Counted from the stretch's first letter, positions 1-9,733 are shown. The stretch: 64,000 bases of DNA from Canna indica (GCA_034359265.1 CP136890.1:54677501-54741500); one strand, 5' to 3'. The notes: generated from the sequence alone by a model not told the origin. Program-made: numbers and translations.

Positions 1-744
1 AAATCATCCCGAAAATAACAATCTACTTTAGCAATAATTAAGGAATTCAATCTACGAGTAGAAGGAGCAGGTATACCTTATACCGCGGGTGAAGGAGAAG
101 GTTGCTCCTATCCCCGTCTTGAGACGCACATGTGCACGTCCTCCAATGACAGTCCACATCAAGCACCTCGCAATAATAGGGGCAACGAATATGGGGCTCG
201 TTGTGGCTCAGCGGAGAAGCTTTTCAATCCCAAAATCCACACGGGCAAGGCCAGCCCTTCCACAAAGAACCAGACACCAAAAGGGGAAGGAGCGAGAGAG
301 GATAAGAAAACACCGGAACGAAAGAGAAGAGGTGAAGATACCTCGCTATCCACTTGAACTCCTCCAAGAAGATGAAGATTGCATCACACCCAAGAAAAGA
401 AACCTTCAATTTTGTCCGGCCACCAATTGGAGAGGAGAGTTCTTTGGAGCCTTTCTCTTCAAGAAGCCTCTAAAGCATCAAATCCTTAATCTTCTCCAAA
501 AAGATTAACTAATTAACCAACCCCTCCTATGGGGTGTTCGGCCACTATTTATAGAGAGGGGGGTGGCTACAAGAGTAATTCTATTTGCTTCCTCGGAATT
601 CAAACTTTCGAGATTTGCCTCCAAAAATAATTTATTTTTTAATGGCTTCATAATTAATTCAAAATTAATTAATTCTATTTAAATATAAACTTTAATTTAT
701 ATTCATAAATTAAGAGCCTATAAACAAGAATGATAATTTTTAAG
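1..744 (-). repeat. Family D LTR fragment (3' part), cut by window edge
   Basis: Closely matches 3,262-4,060 (same order of blocks: the stretch beginning ATCTACTTTAGCAATAATTA, the block around GAGAGGATAAGAAAACACCG, the CCTCCAAAAATAATTTAT block). In minus orientation this is the end of the LTR; about 45 bases are missing beyond base 1. Similarity stops near 744, where a different AT-rich sequence begins. Open frames inside it are not coding: the complete copies are LTRs. Confidence 0.8.
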
Positions 745-1076
745 AAATTACCTAAATATATCCTGTATTTTGAAATTTTTCGCATTTGTGGCATGTACTT
801 TTATTTGTCTCAATTGAATCCTATACTTTCAAATTTGTTTCAATTGAATCCTACCGTCAACATTCCGTCAGCAGCCCCGTTAAACTAATGGCGTGGCTGG
901 TTGATGTGTAATAAAAAAATATTTTTTAATATTATAATTTTATAAGTTGAAAAATAACATTAATTGGTCCCACGTATCTCTCTTCTCTCGTTTTATGGAT
1001 CGTAGAAGGCGAATGGTGCTGAGAGAAATGTCTTCGTCGTCGTTGGCGGTGCCACTAGGTCGAGCACCCTGGCGGA
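745..1076. repeat. Transposon-end-like AT-rich segment bordering a gene-capture block
   Basis: Contains the phrase TTGTCTCAATTGAATCCT and a near-repeat of it about 50 bases later. This kind of sequence is widespread at ends of plant DNA transposons (Mutator-like elements in particular, from memory). No matching inverted terminus was found at the other side, so the class of the element is unproven. It abuts the family D LTR fragment on the left and the inverted-repeat block on the right. Confidence 0.35.
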
Positions 1077-1080
1077 AGTC

Positions 1081-1262
1081 TCACCACCAGCCGGACACCC
1101 GCACCTCGATGGTCAAGCCCAGCCCCACCATACCTCTCCTCGACGTCTATTTGATTTTTTTATTTGGATGCGCAGGGTTGAGGTGTTGAGCTACATGAGG
1201 CATTTGAAGATTGTGCTGCCACGGCCCTCCTCTTCTTGAGGGAAGTCAGACTCCTACCAACT
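1081..1262 (+). repeat. Left arm of an imperfect inverted repeat
   Basis: Matches the reverse complement of 2,258-2,550. Shared blocks include CCAGCCCCACCATAC, TTTTTATTTGGATGCG, TTGAGGTGTTGAG and GGGAAGTCAG. This arm has lost two internal pieces present in the right arm. Both arms carry the same fragment of a protein-kinase gene. Confidence 0.75.
1177..1221 (+). pseudogene. U-box kinase-like gene fragment, left copy
   Basis: Reads VEVLSYMRHLKIVLP in the same phase as the right-arm copy at 2,370-2,456 (minus). The kinase block Q-EVEVLS-x-RHPN-x-VLLLGAC is characteristic of plant U-box/receptor-like cytoplasmic kinases; here it is cut off just before LLLGAC by a deletion relative to the other arm. 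The base run before it ends in GCAG, so the captured piece may begin at an intron 3' splice site. Nonfunctional. Confidence 0.5.
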
Positions 1263-1437
1263 TGAAGCCGGAGCCGCTAATTTGTCCGCAGGCACTAATT
1301 TGTCCCTCTGATGTCTCCTCCCTCACACTCGATATAACTCTCCCTCACTCCCTTGATCGTCGCCTCTTCTTCATCCTCAACCCCCCCCCCCCAAGAATAC
1401 GCACCTAGGGTACCTTGTATAGCGTCGAACACCTGCA

Positions 1438-1719
1438 ATGCCAGAGTTGACTCACTCTCCTTCGCCTTCTTCCGCTCCCGTCCTCGAGGAAGATGGATCG
1501 CATTTGGACGAAATGGCTGTGCTTTGCGACGACATACTCGACCTGAAAGTAGACGACGAATATGTGGAGTTGCTACTGCGTCGAGAGGAGAAAGTCTACA
1601 AGAGCATAACTCATGACCCGTCACCCAAAGCCTCATCTGATCTTGCTCGCTCAAATGTCGTTCAATGGATAAAGCGCACAACAGTAGCCGCGAGGAAGAA
1701 CGTCGTAGGTGGCTTCTAG
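1438..1719 (+). pseudogene. Cyclin-D-like N-terminal gene fragment
   Basis: A 93-residue open frame. Residues about 28-80 carry a leucine/cysteine-containing stretch (LCDDILDL), then DDEYVELLLRREEKVY, a short spacer, and ARSNVVQWIKRT. That order resembles the region before and at the start of the cyclin box of plant D-type cyclins (acidic segment, EYVE-LL-RE, then a block of the type R-DAV-WI). The frame stops where the rest of the cyclin box should begin. It lies between the arms of the inverted repeat, beside kinase and PPR fragments, so it is best read as a captured, truncated piece. The family call is from memory of the motif. Confidence 0.45.
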
Positions 1720-2078
1720 GTGCGACTCGCCGCGGCGGTTTGCAGCCTGAAGGGAGGCGTTGTGGAGTCGGTGGCAGTGGGGCGGCATCGTCGGTCGCCG
1801 CCGGTAGTGGTTTGAGTGGAAATAGTTGCAATTGTTTGCTATAGAGTACCTTTCCTTGCGGCTGTCGTCGCCGGCATCATCGTTTCCACACACCACCCGT
1901 CCTTGCAACTGTTGTCGCTTTGACGGCCGGAGCTCCTCTAGCTTGGTAACACGCATGCATGATGGTGTTTCTTTCTTCTTGCTTGAGGAACTAGAGCTGG
2001 GCTGGGGTTCTTCTGCTTCTTGGGTTGCCACTTCAATGGAGAATAGGCATATTTAAGGTATGCCGCTCTTCTTCTTCT
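1720..2078. other. Centre of the capture block, no recognisable gene
   Basis: GC-richer than its surroundings, with serine- and arginine-rich translations in several frames on both strands. I recognise no domain. It could be further intronic or exonic material from the captured genes. Confidence 0.3.
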
Positions 2079-2360
2079 TCATGCACCGTGGTAAGTTAGC
2101 ATCTTTTGCTCATTCTCTGATACATCAGGAAGCAAAGATTTCCTATCAGGAACATAACCTAGTTCTTCGATCTCATCTATCAGAGCATCTAGTTGTGATT
2201 TATCTCCAAGAAGGAACTCGTGTGGTTGTTTCTTAATCTCAATCCAACTACAAGCTAGTAGGAGCCTGACTTCCCTCGTCTGCTTCGGGCTGCCCACTAC
2301 CACGAGTTGCCCACGCACCAACGGCTCCAGCAACATCCGGTGCAAGAAGAGGAGGGCCAT
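2079..2360 (-). pseudogene. Chimeric reading frame: U-box kinase piece fused to PPR E-domain piece
   Basis: A 93-residue frame. Residues 1-15 (MALLFLHRMLLEPLV) resemble the segment preceding the HRDLKPANILL catalytic loop of plant U-box kinases (ALLFLH...EPLVHRDLK). From about residue 36 it changes to CSWIEIKKQPHEFLLGDKSQ and then EELGYVPD...LPDV and EQKMLTYH, the E/E+ motif and DYW lead-in of plant organelle PPR proteins. The kinase part breaks off before the catalytic loop and the PPR part has no PPR repeats and no DYW core. The two pieces share one uninterrupted frame, which is unexpected for random debris, but no promoter or start context supports expression. Confidence 0.6.
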
Positions 2361-2550
2361 GGCATCTCAGCGCAAATACACGAGGCAGCAGTAGTCCGAG
2401 CATGCGCCCAGTAGCAGCACCATGTTCAGATGCCTCATGCGGCTCAACACCTCAACCTACGCATCCAAATAAAAATATCAAGTAGGCGTCTAGGAGAAGT
2501 ATGGTGGGGCTAGGCTCGAGCATCAAGGTGCAGGTGTTCGGCCGGTCTCA
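2258..2550 (-). repeat. Right arm of the imperfect inverted repeat
   Basis: Reverse complement matches 1,081-1,262. It is the longer arm and keeps the segment that is deleted from the left one. With the left arm it frames a segment of roughly 1 kb holding the cyclin-like fragment. Confidence 0.75.
2370..2456 (-). pseudogene. U-box kinase-like gene fragment, right copy
   Basis: Translates as VEVLSRMRHLNMVLLLGAC followed by SDYCCLVY, 29 codons without a stop, then TGA. This matches the alpha-C/beta-4/hinge region of plant U-box kinases (EVEVLS-RHPN-VLLLGACPEYGCLVYEY). The catalytic loop and activation segment are absent. An in-frame stop and a GCAG-like acceptor just upstream suggest capture from genomic DNA with part of an intron. 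Confidence 0.6.
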
Positions 2551-2990
2551 CTCAACGGTTGAAGCAAGAGCAATAAATAAAAGTATAAAATAAATAAGGA
2601 TGATTATGAATGTTCCCGAGCCACCAGGCGAACCAAGGCCATCATCCTAGGATTTTTAGGGAGCTCCATCTCGCCAAGGGGCTGCCCAAAACCACATTGT
2701 AGGTTGCCGGTTCCATCAGTGCCTTCCCGGGATTCAAGATGTCATCAACATGGCGCCAAAATCTCCTCTCTGCACGCACACCAAAATGGGACAGCAAGCG
2801 TGCTCGTTGCAAATCTGCCTCTAAACTTTTAATTTTACAAAACTAAAAGAAGAAGACCACAAACATCCCTTGGGGAGAGATTTAAGGAGAGGGAGAAGAA
2901 GATTACAATCAAAATTCTCAACAGGAAGACAAGGGTATGCAATTTTTGAGTTCTGATGAATTTTTTGAGTTCTCGGGGCTGTTCAACCAT
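2551..2990. other. No gene recognised
   Basis: Mixed-composition sequence with short open frames only. It lies between the capture block and the leader of the minus-strand family D element; it may belong to that element's interior. Confidence 0.4.
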
Positions 2991-3193
2991 GAACCCATGA
3001 GATTTTTGAGTTTAAATTCTATCCAAAATCAATATGGATAGTAGGCTTCCACCTCAATTCATCATATGAACTGTGGAGCCATGAAAATGAATCAAAAACC
3101 CTCAAAAACCAAAGCCGAGCAGCATGACGTTTAGGGAGCGAACGGTTCGTAAACGTGACGAAAACATGAAATAAAAATTCCAAAAATTTGCTA
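2991..3193 (-). other. Leader of a minus-strand family D element
   Basis: Sequence immediately downstream (minus direction) of the primer-binding site. It includes repeated short phrases (TTTTTTGAGTTCT). No gag was recognised before the capture block begins. Confidence 0.4.
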
Positions 3194-3212
3194 AAGGTGG
3201 TTCTAATACCAC
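3194..3212 (-). promoter_or_regulatory. Primer-binding site of a family D LTR element
   Basis: On the minus strand it reads GTGGTATTAGAACCACC directly after the LTR end CCCAGCA. TGGTAT-AGA-CC is the usual plant-retrotransposon site complementary to the 3' end of initiator tRNA-Met. It fixes the orientation of the element and the inner end of its 5' LTR. Confidence 0.7.
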
Positions 3213-5590
3213 TGCTGGGATGGGAATAAGAAACGCAGCAGAAATAGCAATTTAAAAAATTCAAACCATCCCAAAAATAGTGATCTACTTTAGCAATAAT
3301 TAAGAAATTCAATCTACGAGTAGAATGAGAGGGTATACCTTATACCGTGGTTGGTATGGCTGATCCTATCCCCGTCTCGAGACATGCACGTGGACGTCCT
3401 CCAATGATAGTCCACACCAAGCACATCGCAACAATAGGGGCTGCGAACACGGGGCTCATTGTGGCTTAATGGAGAAGCTTTTTCAATCCCAAAATCCACC
3501 AAGGCAAGGCCTGCCGTTCCACCAAGAACAGGGAACCAAAAAGGGAAGGAGAGAGGCTAAGAAAACACCGGAACGAAAGAGAAGAGGTGAAGATACCTCG
3601 CTGTCCTTTTGGACTCCTCTAAGAAGATGAAGATTGCGGCACACCAAAGAAAAGAAGACACCTTCAATTTTGGCTTTACAAAAATCGAGGAAGGAGGATG
3701 TAGATGGCCGGCCACCAATGGAGAGGAGGAGGAGTTATTTGGAGCCTTTCTCTTCAAGAAGCCTCTAAAAAATCAAGTCCTACGCCTTCTCCAAGAAGAT
3801 CAAGAACTAACTAACCAACCCCTCCTATGGAGTGTTCGGCCACCATTTATAGAGGAGGGGGGCGGGGCTACAAGAGTAGACCCGCCCCCCTAAAAATTCT
3901 TTCATCGGAATTCAAAATTTCAGGGTTTGCCTCCAAAAATAATTTATATTTTAATGGTTTCATAATTAATTCAAAATTAATTAATTTTTTTTAAATATAA
4001 ACTTTAATTTATCTCCATAACTTAAGAGCATATAAACAATAATGATAATTATCTAAATAAACCAATCCCCTAAACAATGACAAAGAGGTATATCTAAATA
4101 ATTATTAATTAATAGAATTATGATTTATCCTCATAAATCATATATCTATTAATTTTATGATTTATCTTCATAAATCAAATTCTTATTAATTAGGGTCTAT
4201 CCAAATAAATTAATTCCCAATTAATTGGTTAGGCTCATGGTTAGAAACTAATTTTCCCACCTTGTATATTTCATTCAAAATCAAATTATATTTAATTCAT
4301 AATTAAATACATTCCCGGTAAAGTAGTTAATTAAATGTTTAACTCATAATTAAATTTAATCAACTACATTATCATGTGCCAATCCCTACAATTTAGGGAT
4401 GCCCTACAAATTAGGGTTACCGATTAACTCCTTCATCGCGCATTCGTTCCTATAGGAAACATCTTTCCTCTCATGTCTATAAACAAGATCCGTGATCGAG
4501 TTGCAGTATGTCCATGCTAGTAGACAACTAGGGACCGCATTAGGACTTTATCTCATAAGGTTCGTTACAAGGTTAACCTATTGTGTGTGACCCATTGGGC
4601 CCCACACTTCTATTCGAATCTTACGAGCCACCGCTAAATACCTTTAGTGTGGTCGTGAGAGACTCCACTCATAAGTCAAGATTCATGTTTAGCAACGTAT
4701 CATGACTACCCAGATAGTGTGAGGTTCAAACTACATGGATCGAACACCCTTCGGTGATTAGTTACCGTGCAACTAAATCCCTCGGTTACAACGTCCTGAA
4801 GTCAACTAGGGTACGAAAGAAGTGTCAAACCCTAATACCAATTCATATGTATTCAACCCGCCAAGATGTTGTCTCAATAATGAAACGTCAGAAACATCTT
4901 CCTGACTTTCATGTTTACTCTGGCAAGAGATTCCCGAGTCGACACTTGCAAGGACACATAGGACATTATCTCCTCTCACTAGGAGTAATCGTTCTATCTT
5001 GGTTGCTCACCTACCTCCATGAATACTTCCTCATGCCCAGTAATACCCGACACATGACGCTATGGGCCATGTAGGGATAGAACCAAAGCAATGGGTCGTC
5101 GCTCACAAGGTAACCATGACAATCTCAGGTCAAAGGACTGCTTGTACCTACTATCACCCGAGGAACATCCTATTGACACTCATGTAAGTATTCCATTTTG
5201 TATTCCTCGTGCAGGTCTGTTCAGTGAACTCATTCCCTAATGAGCACCTGCACTTGTACATTAATGACGGTTCATAGGTAAATGTGAGATCAGCTATCCC
5301 TTATCGTATAGGGCATGTACCTAGTGCACTAGTCTATCCGGAATCACCAATCTCCTAATTGGTGATCCTACAACTAGGAACATTTAGAACCTGGGCATCT
5401 GGATTCCAAGTCTCACTGTCATGATCTCATCATGGACTCAGAATCATTTGCCCGGGTTCATGGGGTTCATCACAATCTTTGTGAGTAAAGATGCAGTATA
5501 TATGAAAAAGTTGCCTCATTAAGTTGATTTCCATTGAATAGTCCCTAAACACATTGACATGTGATTGGCTCAAGGGCACTATTCCTTTCA
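3213..5590 (-). repeat. Family D 5' LTR, complete, about 2.4 kb
   Basis: Minus strand runs from TGAAAGGAATAG to CCCATCCCAGCA and is followed by a primer-binding site. Partial copies lie at 1-744 (minus), 46,872-48,327 (plus) and 61,292-63,074 (plus). The interior is AT-rich near 3,900-4,380 with many TTAATTAAT-type words, then moderate GC. Open frames inside are present only as decayed, non-conserved frames, so I do not annotate genes here. Confidence 0.8.
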
Positions 5591-6384
5591 AGGATTCTCC
5601 CGCCACGTCTGTTGAGGTAGATATGGCTCTCCTTTGTAATGTTTAATCGCTTGTATGTGGACTGTTTGGATAGTTGCTTGTAACGAATTGCTGCCCTTTG
5701 AGGGCATTTGAGACTTTTTGCATTGTGTGACAATTGCCCCTTTGTGGGCTTATATTTTTCCTTCGGGCATTTCTTTCCTTGCTTATTTTTTTGGTTGTTA
5801 TTGTTGCTGGTTGTGAGTTGTATCTTTTGGTGGATGGTCGCCGAGTTTTTTCATCGGACTGAGAGAGTATCTCGGTAGTTATTAATCGAGGCCATTAGCT
5901 GTAGCTAAATTCCTTATAAGGGGGTGCGCTGTGGAGTACCTGTCGGGAGCGTGGGAGCTCATTGTTGGCAGCTCAGGCCGTAAGTCATACCTGAAGTTAA
6001 ATCCCATATTATAAGTAGGATTATTTTTTAAAGTACCTTTGAGGTAGTATGATGATTGTCAAAGCTAGGGTGCGGTGATTGTGAGCGTGAAATTGAGGGC
6101 TCAGATGGGGGCATCGAGGCATGAAATAGCGAGGGTTTCGAAACCTACAATGGCGGCACTATGGCCGAGTAAGGGCTCTAAGGCCGGAAGTAGCAGCGCT
6201 GAGGTCGAGGACCATGCTCGAGGGGTCAGACCGAGCTCTCTGAGGAGTGTAAGGCAGGACCGCTCGAGGGGTCGATAAGGGCTTTAAGGTTGGAAGTAGC
6301 GACGCTGAGATCGAGACACTCCATCACAATTTCGAAATAGTGAAAGAATGCCCAACTGTTCGGGTGCAATTGAGTAGGAGTAAT
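5591..6384. other. Unassigned spacer with a short direct duplication
   Basis: No protein, LTR or RNA signature recognised. Around 6,168-6,320 a segment of roughly 105 bases is repeated in tandem with changes (AAGGGCTCTAAGGCCGGAAG versus AAGGGCTTTAAGGTTGGAAG). Most differences are C/T transitions. Confidence 0.4.
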
Positions 6385-6632
6385 GCAAGCACAAAAGTAA
6401 GTTATGGAGCTAGCATGGAGAGGAGTTCAAGGCCAAGAGATGAGAGAAGTTCCACATGGTCTAATCACTAGATCCAAGTCCAGCAAGCTTAGGGAAGCTT
6501 ATCAAGCTTATGTGCAATGTTTAGTGTGCAAGGAACTTAACGATCCATTTCAAAGGAGCTTGCCTAGAGAAGAAGAACAAGTCCATTATGTCACTCTTAT
6601 TGGACTTGTTATGAAAGGCCATGAAGAATAGT
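6385..6632 (+). pseudogene. C-terminal tail of a family B gypsy polyprotein (element B0)
   Basis: Closely related to the last 245 bases of the family B polyprotein at 18,815-19,060 and 42,141-42,386, ending at the same stop just before the LTR. Recognisable residues are SYGASMERSS, then LREAYQAYVQ and EEQVHYVTLIGLV. Small indels shift the frame. Everything upstream in this element is missing. Confidence 0.75.
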
Positions 6633-7271
6633 TGTTGCCCAAGATATCCATTTAGTTTTCATTGTTAAAGACCTTAAGTTATGTCATTTCAAATTTTGGA
6701 TAGACTATTTTGTTCTAAGACCGAATACATATTTGTTATGGGCCTTATTATGCTAAGTCCACTAGTCTATATGTTTTTTTTAATTAGGTTCTAATTGTTT
6801 AGCAAGTAAACTTGTTTAAGGGTTGTTTTACAATTATGGAAAGTATTTTATTTAGGTATATGGTTTGATGTCTATAAATACCTCATTATTATGTTTTTTT
6901 GGAGGAACCTTTGAATACATTACTTTGCTTATGCAAATTGTGAAGAATTAATCTTCTCATATTATTCCAAGAGCTTGTTAACTTATCAAATCTTGTGCTT
7001 GTGGCGTTTCTTGGTTCTTGTTCCTTTGATCTAGGTTGCTAATTGCATGTCAATTAGAGGTCTAGTAGGAAAACTCAATCCCATTATCTAGATTGTCGTC
7101 TACATTGTTAGATGGAGGTCTAGTAGGATAGCTATTTTTACTATCTTGTTTTCCCTTGTTTCCTATCATTTCCTTGCCAAACCCCCATTCGACCATACCC
7201 ATCTTCACCTACCCTCTTCCAAAATCGACCCTAACTTCAAGTACTACCTTCTCCTTGATTTAGCCATATCA
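6633..7271 (+). repeat. Family B LTR shared by two tandem gypsy elements
   Basis: 639 bases, TGTTGCCC...CATATCA. Left of it is the polyprotein tail of one family B element; right of it is a primer-binding site, so it serves as 3' LTR of one and 5' LTR of the next. It matches the interrupted LTR at 42,388-43,985. A TATA-like CTATAAATA lies near 6,870. A methionine frame opening at 7,146 inside this LTR runs on into viral sequence only by chance. Confidence 0.85.
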
Positions 7272-7290
7272 TTTGGTATTAGAGCCAAGG
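7272..7290 (+). promoter_or_regulatory. Primer-binding site of gypsy element B1
   Basis: TTTGGTATTAGAGCCAAGG directly after the LTR end, complementary to initiator tRNA-Met in the usual plant pattern. Viral sequence begins within about 40 bases, so the element's own leader has been interrupted here. Confidence 0.8.
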
Positions 7291-7319
7291 TTATCTACAC
7301 CTTGTTCGCAAGGCTGAGA

Positions 7320-9008
7320 ATGAAAGGGGGATTAATGTCCATAGAAGAAAATAAGTTTAAGATCCCTTTCACATATGCATTTCCAATGGGAAAGCGTGAT
7401 GGAATCCAAATGCTAATCGGCTGCAATTTTATTCGTGCAATGCAAGGTGGTGTCCGAATTGAGGAACAAACAGTGACCTTTTACAAGAAGGTAACCACCA
7501 TTAACACCAGATTAGATACAGAAATAACAGCATCTGCAACCATTGAAGAATTAAACCTCTCAGAAGAAGAATATTTAGAGGTAAAGAATGCAGTAGCCTA
7601 CGACAACTTCAAAGAGTCAGCGAGTTTCAAACAGAAGTTCAGCCCACTCTTTCAAAGGCTGAAAGACCAAGGCTACATAGGAGAGAACCCGGCTCAACAT
7701 TGGGCCAAGAACCAGATAACATGCAAACTGGATATAATTAATCCAAATTTGACCATTCAAGATAAGCCATTGAAGCATGTTACACCGCTGATGAAGGACC
7801 AATACAATAGGCACGTCCAAGCTCTATTGAAAATAGGGGCCATCAGGCCCAGTACCAGCAGACACAGGACGATGGCCTTAATGGTAAACTCAGGAACAAG
7901 TATAGACCCATCTACGGGTAAGGAAACAAAGGGCAAAAAGAGAATGGTCTTCAATTACAGGACATTAAATGATAATACACACAAAGACCAGTACAGCCTG
8001 CCCGGAATAAATACCATTTTAAAAAGAATTGGTAATAGTCGAATATTCTCTAAATTCGACTTGAAGAGTGGATTTCACCAGGTGGCAATGGATCCTGAAT
8101 CAATCCCTTGGACTGCGTTCATTGTGCCAGGAGGGTTATACGAATGGCTAGTGATGCCATTTGGACTGAAGAACGCACCAGCAGTGTTTCAACGCAAAAT
8201 GGACCAGTGTTTTGTAGGAACGGAAGAATTTATAGCAGTTTATATAGACGATATCCTGGTCTTCTCAGAAGACGAAAAGAAACACGCAAAGCACCTGGAA
8301 GCTATGTTGAAGATCTGCGAGAAGTGGAGATTAGTCCTATCTCCCACCAAAATGAGAATCGCAACTCGTGAGATTGAATTTTTGGGGGCAATCATAGGCG
8401 ACAGTAAGATCAAGTTGCAGCCCCATATCGTTAAAAAGATAATTAGTTTTGAGGAAGACAAACTCAAGAGTAAGACAGGCCTCAGGTCATGGCTTGGAAT
8501 TCTCAACTACGCAAGGTCATACATTCCGAACCTCGGAACTCTACTTGGACCGCTCTATTCCAAAGTTGGACCACATGGCGATAAGCGACTAAAGCAGTTT
8601 GATCTCCATCTTATTGCACAGATAAAGGATATAGTGCAGAATCTACCTAATTTAGAACTGCCAACCCCAGGCTCATATATTGTCCTTGAAACAGATGGAT
8701 GCATGGATGGCTGGGGAGGAATTTGTAAATGGAAACCAAGAAAGAACGACCCTAGGAGCATGGAAAGAGTATGCGCCTACGCTAGTGGCAAGTTTCCAGT
8801 AACTAAATCAGCAATAGATGCAGAAATACATGCCTGCATGGAGACACTGAAGTCTCTAAAAATTCATTACTTGGACCAGAAGGAAATTACATTGCGAACT
8901 GATTGTCAGGCAATAATAATTTTTTATAATAAGTCTGCACAGACAAAACCATCCAGAGTTAGGTGGCTTAATTTCCTGGATTTTTTGTTACAGGCACAGG
9001 GGTATTAA
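7320..9008 (+). CDS. Pararetroviral polyprotein part: protease end, reverse transcriptase, RNase H
   Basis: Partial replication polyprotein. The viral part starts about 60 codons into an open frame that begins by chance in the gypsy LTR. Order: protease tail with the badnavirus-type block IGCNFIRAMQGGVRIEE (about 7,410-7,460); a linker; RT with FSKFDLKSGFHQ (8,051-8,086), VMPFGLKNAPAVFQ and the catalytic box YIDDIL (8,241-8,258); RNase H with the first catalytic Asp in ETDG (about 8,694), Glu in AEIHA (about 8,822) and a second Asp in RTDCQ (about 8,900). The frame closes at 9,008 because of a one-base shift near the T-run at 8,976-8,983; the RNase H end continues in another phase at 9,002. 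No other stop interrupts about 1.69 kb. Fragmentary and not a working virus. Confidence 0.85.
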   Translation: MKGGLMSIEENKFKIPFTYAFPMGKRDGIQMLIGCNFIRAMQGGVRIEEQTVTFYKKVTTINTRLDTEITASATIEELNLSEEEYLEVKNAVAYDNFKESASFKQKFSPLFQRLKDQGYIGENPAQHWAKNQITCKLDIINPNLTIQDKPLKHVTPLMKDQYNRHVQALLKIGAIRPSTSRHRTMALMVNSGTSIDPSTGKETKGKKRMVFNYRTLNDNTHKDQYSLPGINTILKRIGNSRIFSKFDLKSGFHQVAMDPESIPWTAFIVPGGLYEWLVMPFGLKNAPAVFQRKMDQCFVGTEEFIAVYIDDILVFSEDEKKHAKHLEAMLKICEKWRLVLSPTKMRIATREIEFLGAIIGDSKIKLQPHIVKKIISFEEDKLKSKTGLRSWLGILNYARSYIPNLGTLLGPLYSKVGPHGDKRLKQFDLHLIAQIKDIVQNLPNLELPTPGSYIVLETDGCMDGWGGICKWKPRKNDPRSMERVCAYASGKFPVTKSAIDAEIHACMETLKSLKIHYLDQKEITLRTDCQAIIIFYNKSAQTKPSRVRWLNFLDFLLQAQGY

Positions 9009-9733
9009 TCAATTTCGAGCACATTGACGGCAAACATAATACCCTAGCAGATGCCTTATCAAGGCTAACTGTTAGCCTAGTCCAAGCACAAGAACCAGAA
9101 GACATTGTGTCCGAACACCTCAGTCAATTAGAAGACGCCTTAAAGGAGGCAGCAGACAAATCACCACCTCCCGAGATAACTCAGCATTTGTGCACAGCTA
9201 TTACCAAGATAAGTGATATACTCAACACACAGACCCTGATGACTCTCACAACATGGGATGACGAATGGCAAGACATCATCGAAGACAACAACTCTGCCAT
9301 CGAAACAGTTATGGAAAATGGGCTCATGTATAGATATGAATATGAGCCAGAACCAGACCCAAATCTGCCAAGATGGGCCGATATCCCCTACTGGGATGAG
9401 ATTGAAGAGGACGAAGATATTATTCTCAGAGTGGCTCGATATGAAAACTACTTTTCCTTGGATGGGAATTATTATGAACATCGAGACAGAGAATTTGCTG
9501 AAAGTTCTCACAGGAACGAACAACCAGAATCCTCCAACGCTCGGCAACGAGAAGAAGACTATGTGAAAATGCTGGAAGAAAACAATCTATACAACCAAGC
9601 AATGCAAAAATTGGTGAAAGAAACAGAGGATTTCTTCAAAGCACTGGACGAGCAATTTCCTAAAAGTGGCAACATACCCGAAGAAAGGGATTACGAAACC
9701 CTAAGAAAGGGGAAGTATCCCGCAGAAGAGTGA
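9002..9733 (+). CDS. Pararetroviral polyprotein C-terminal part
   Basis: Open for about 243 codons in the phase following the frameshift. It begins with the RNase H C terminus (NFEHIDGKHN, then ADALSRL holding the last catalytic Asp). A long acidic, hydrophilic segment follows, rich in D, E, W and Y (for example YEYEPEPDPNLPRWADIPYW, about 9,338-9,397) and ending KGKYPAEE before TGA. No known domain is recognisable. Typical badnavirus polyproteins end soon after RNase H, so a tail of about 210 residues is long for that genus. The first ATG is at 9,107, but the homology shows the frame starts upstream as part of the polyprotein. Confidence 0.75.
   Translation, partial: VLINFEHIDGKHNTLADALSRLTVSLVQAQEPEDIVSEHLSQLEDALKEAADKSPPPEITQHLCTAITKISDILNTQTLMTLTTWDDEWQDIIEDNNSAIETVMENGLMYRYEYEPEPDPNLPRWADIPYWDEIEEDEDIILRVARYENYFSLDGNYYEHRDREFAESSHRNEQPESSNARQREEDYVKMLEENNLYNQAMQKLVKETEDFFKALDEQFPKSGNIPEERDYETLRKGKYPAEE

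Noticed and set aside
1295..1831. 178-codon minus-strand frame over the cyclin-like fragment
   Set aside because: Arg/Pro/Leu-rich antisense translation of GC-rich DNA; the plus strand holds the recognisable motif.
4754..5074. Recurring frame (also at 47,406-47,714 and 61,933-62,148, reversed) beginning ISYRATKSL
   Set aside because: It recurs because the family D LTR recurs; lengths and ends differ between copies and the region is inside an LTR, so conservation of a protein is not shown.
7146..7319. Upstream 58 codons of the long viral frame as a real N terminus
   Set aside because: They translate the gypsy LTR end and primer-binding site; the viral homology begins only after about 7,320.
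8108..8371. Plus-strand 87-codon frame within the viral RT
   Set aside because: Out-of-phase shadow of the RT frame.
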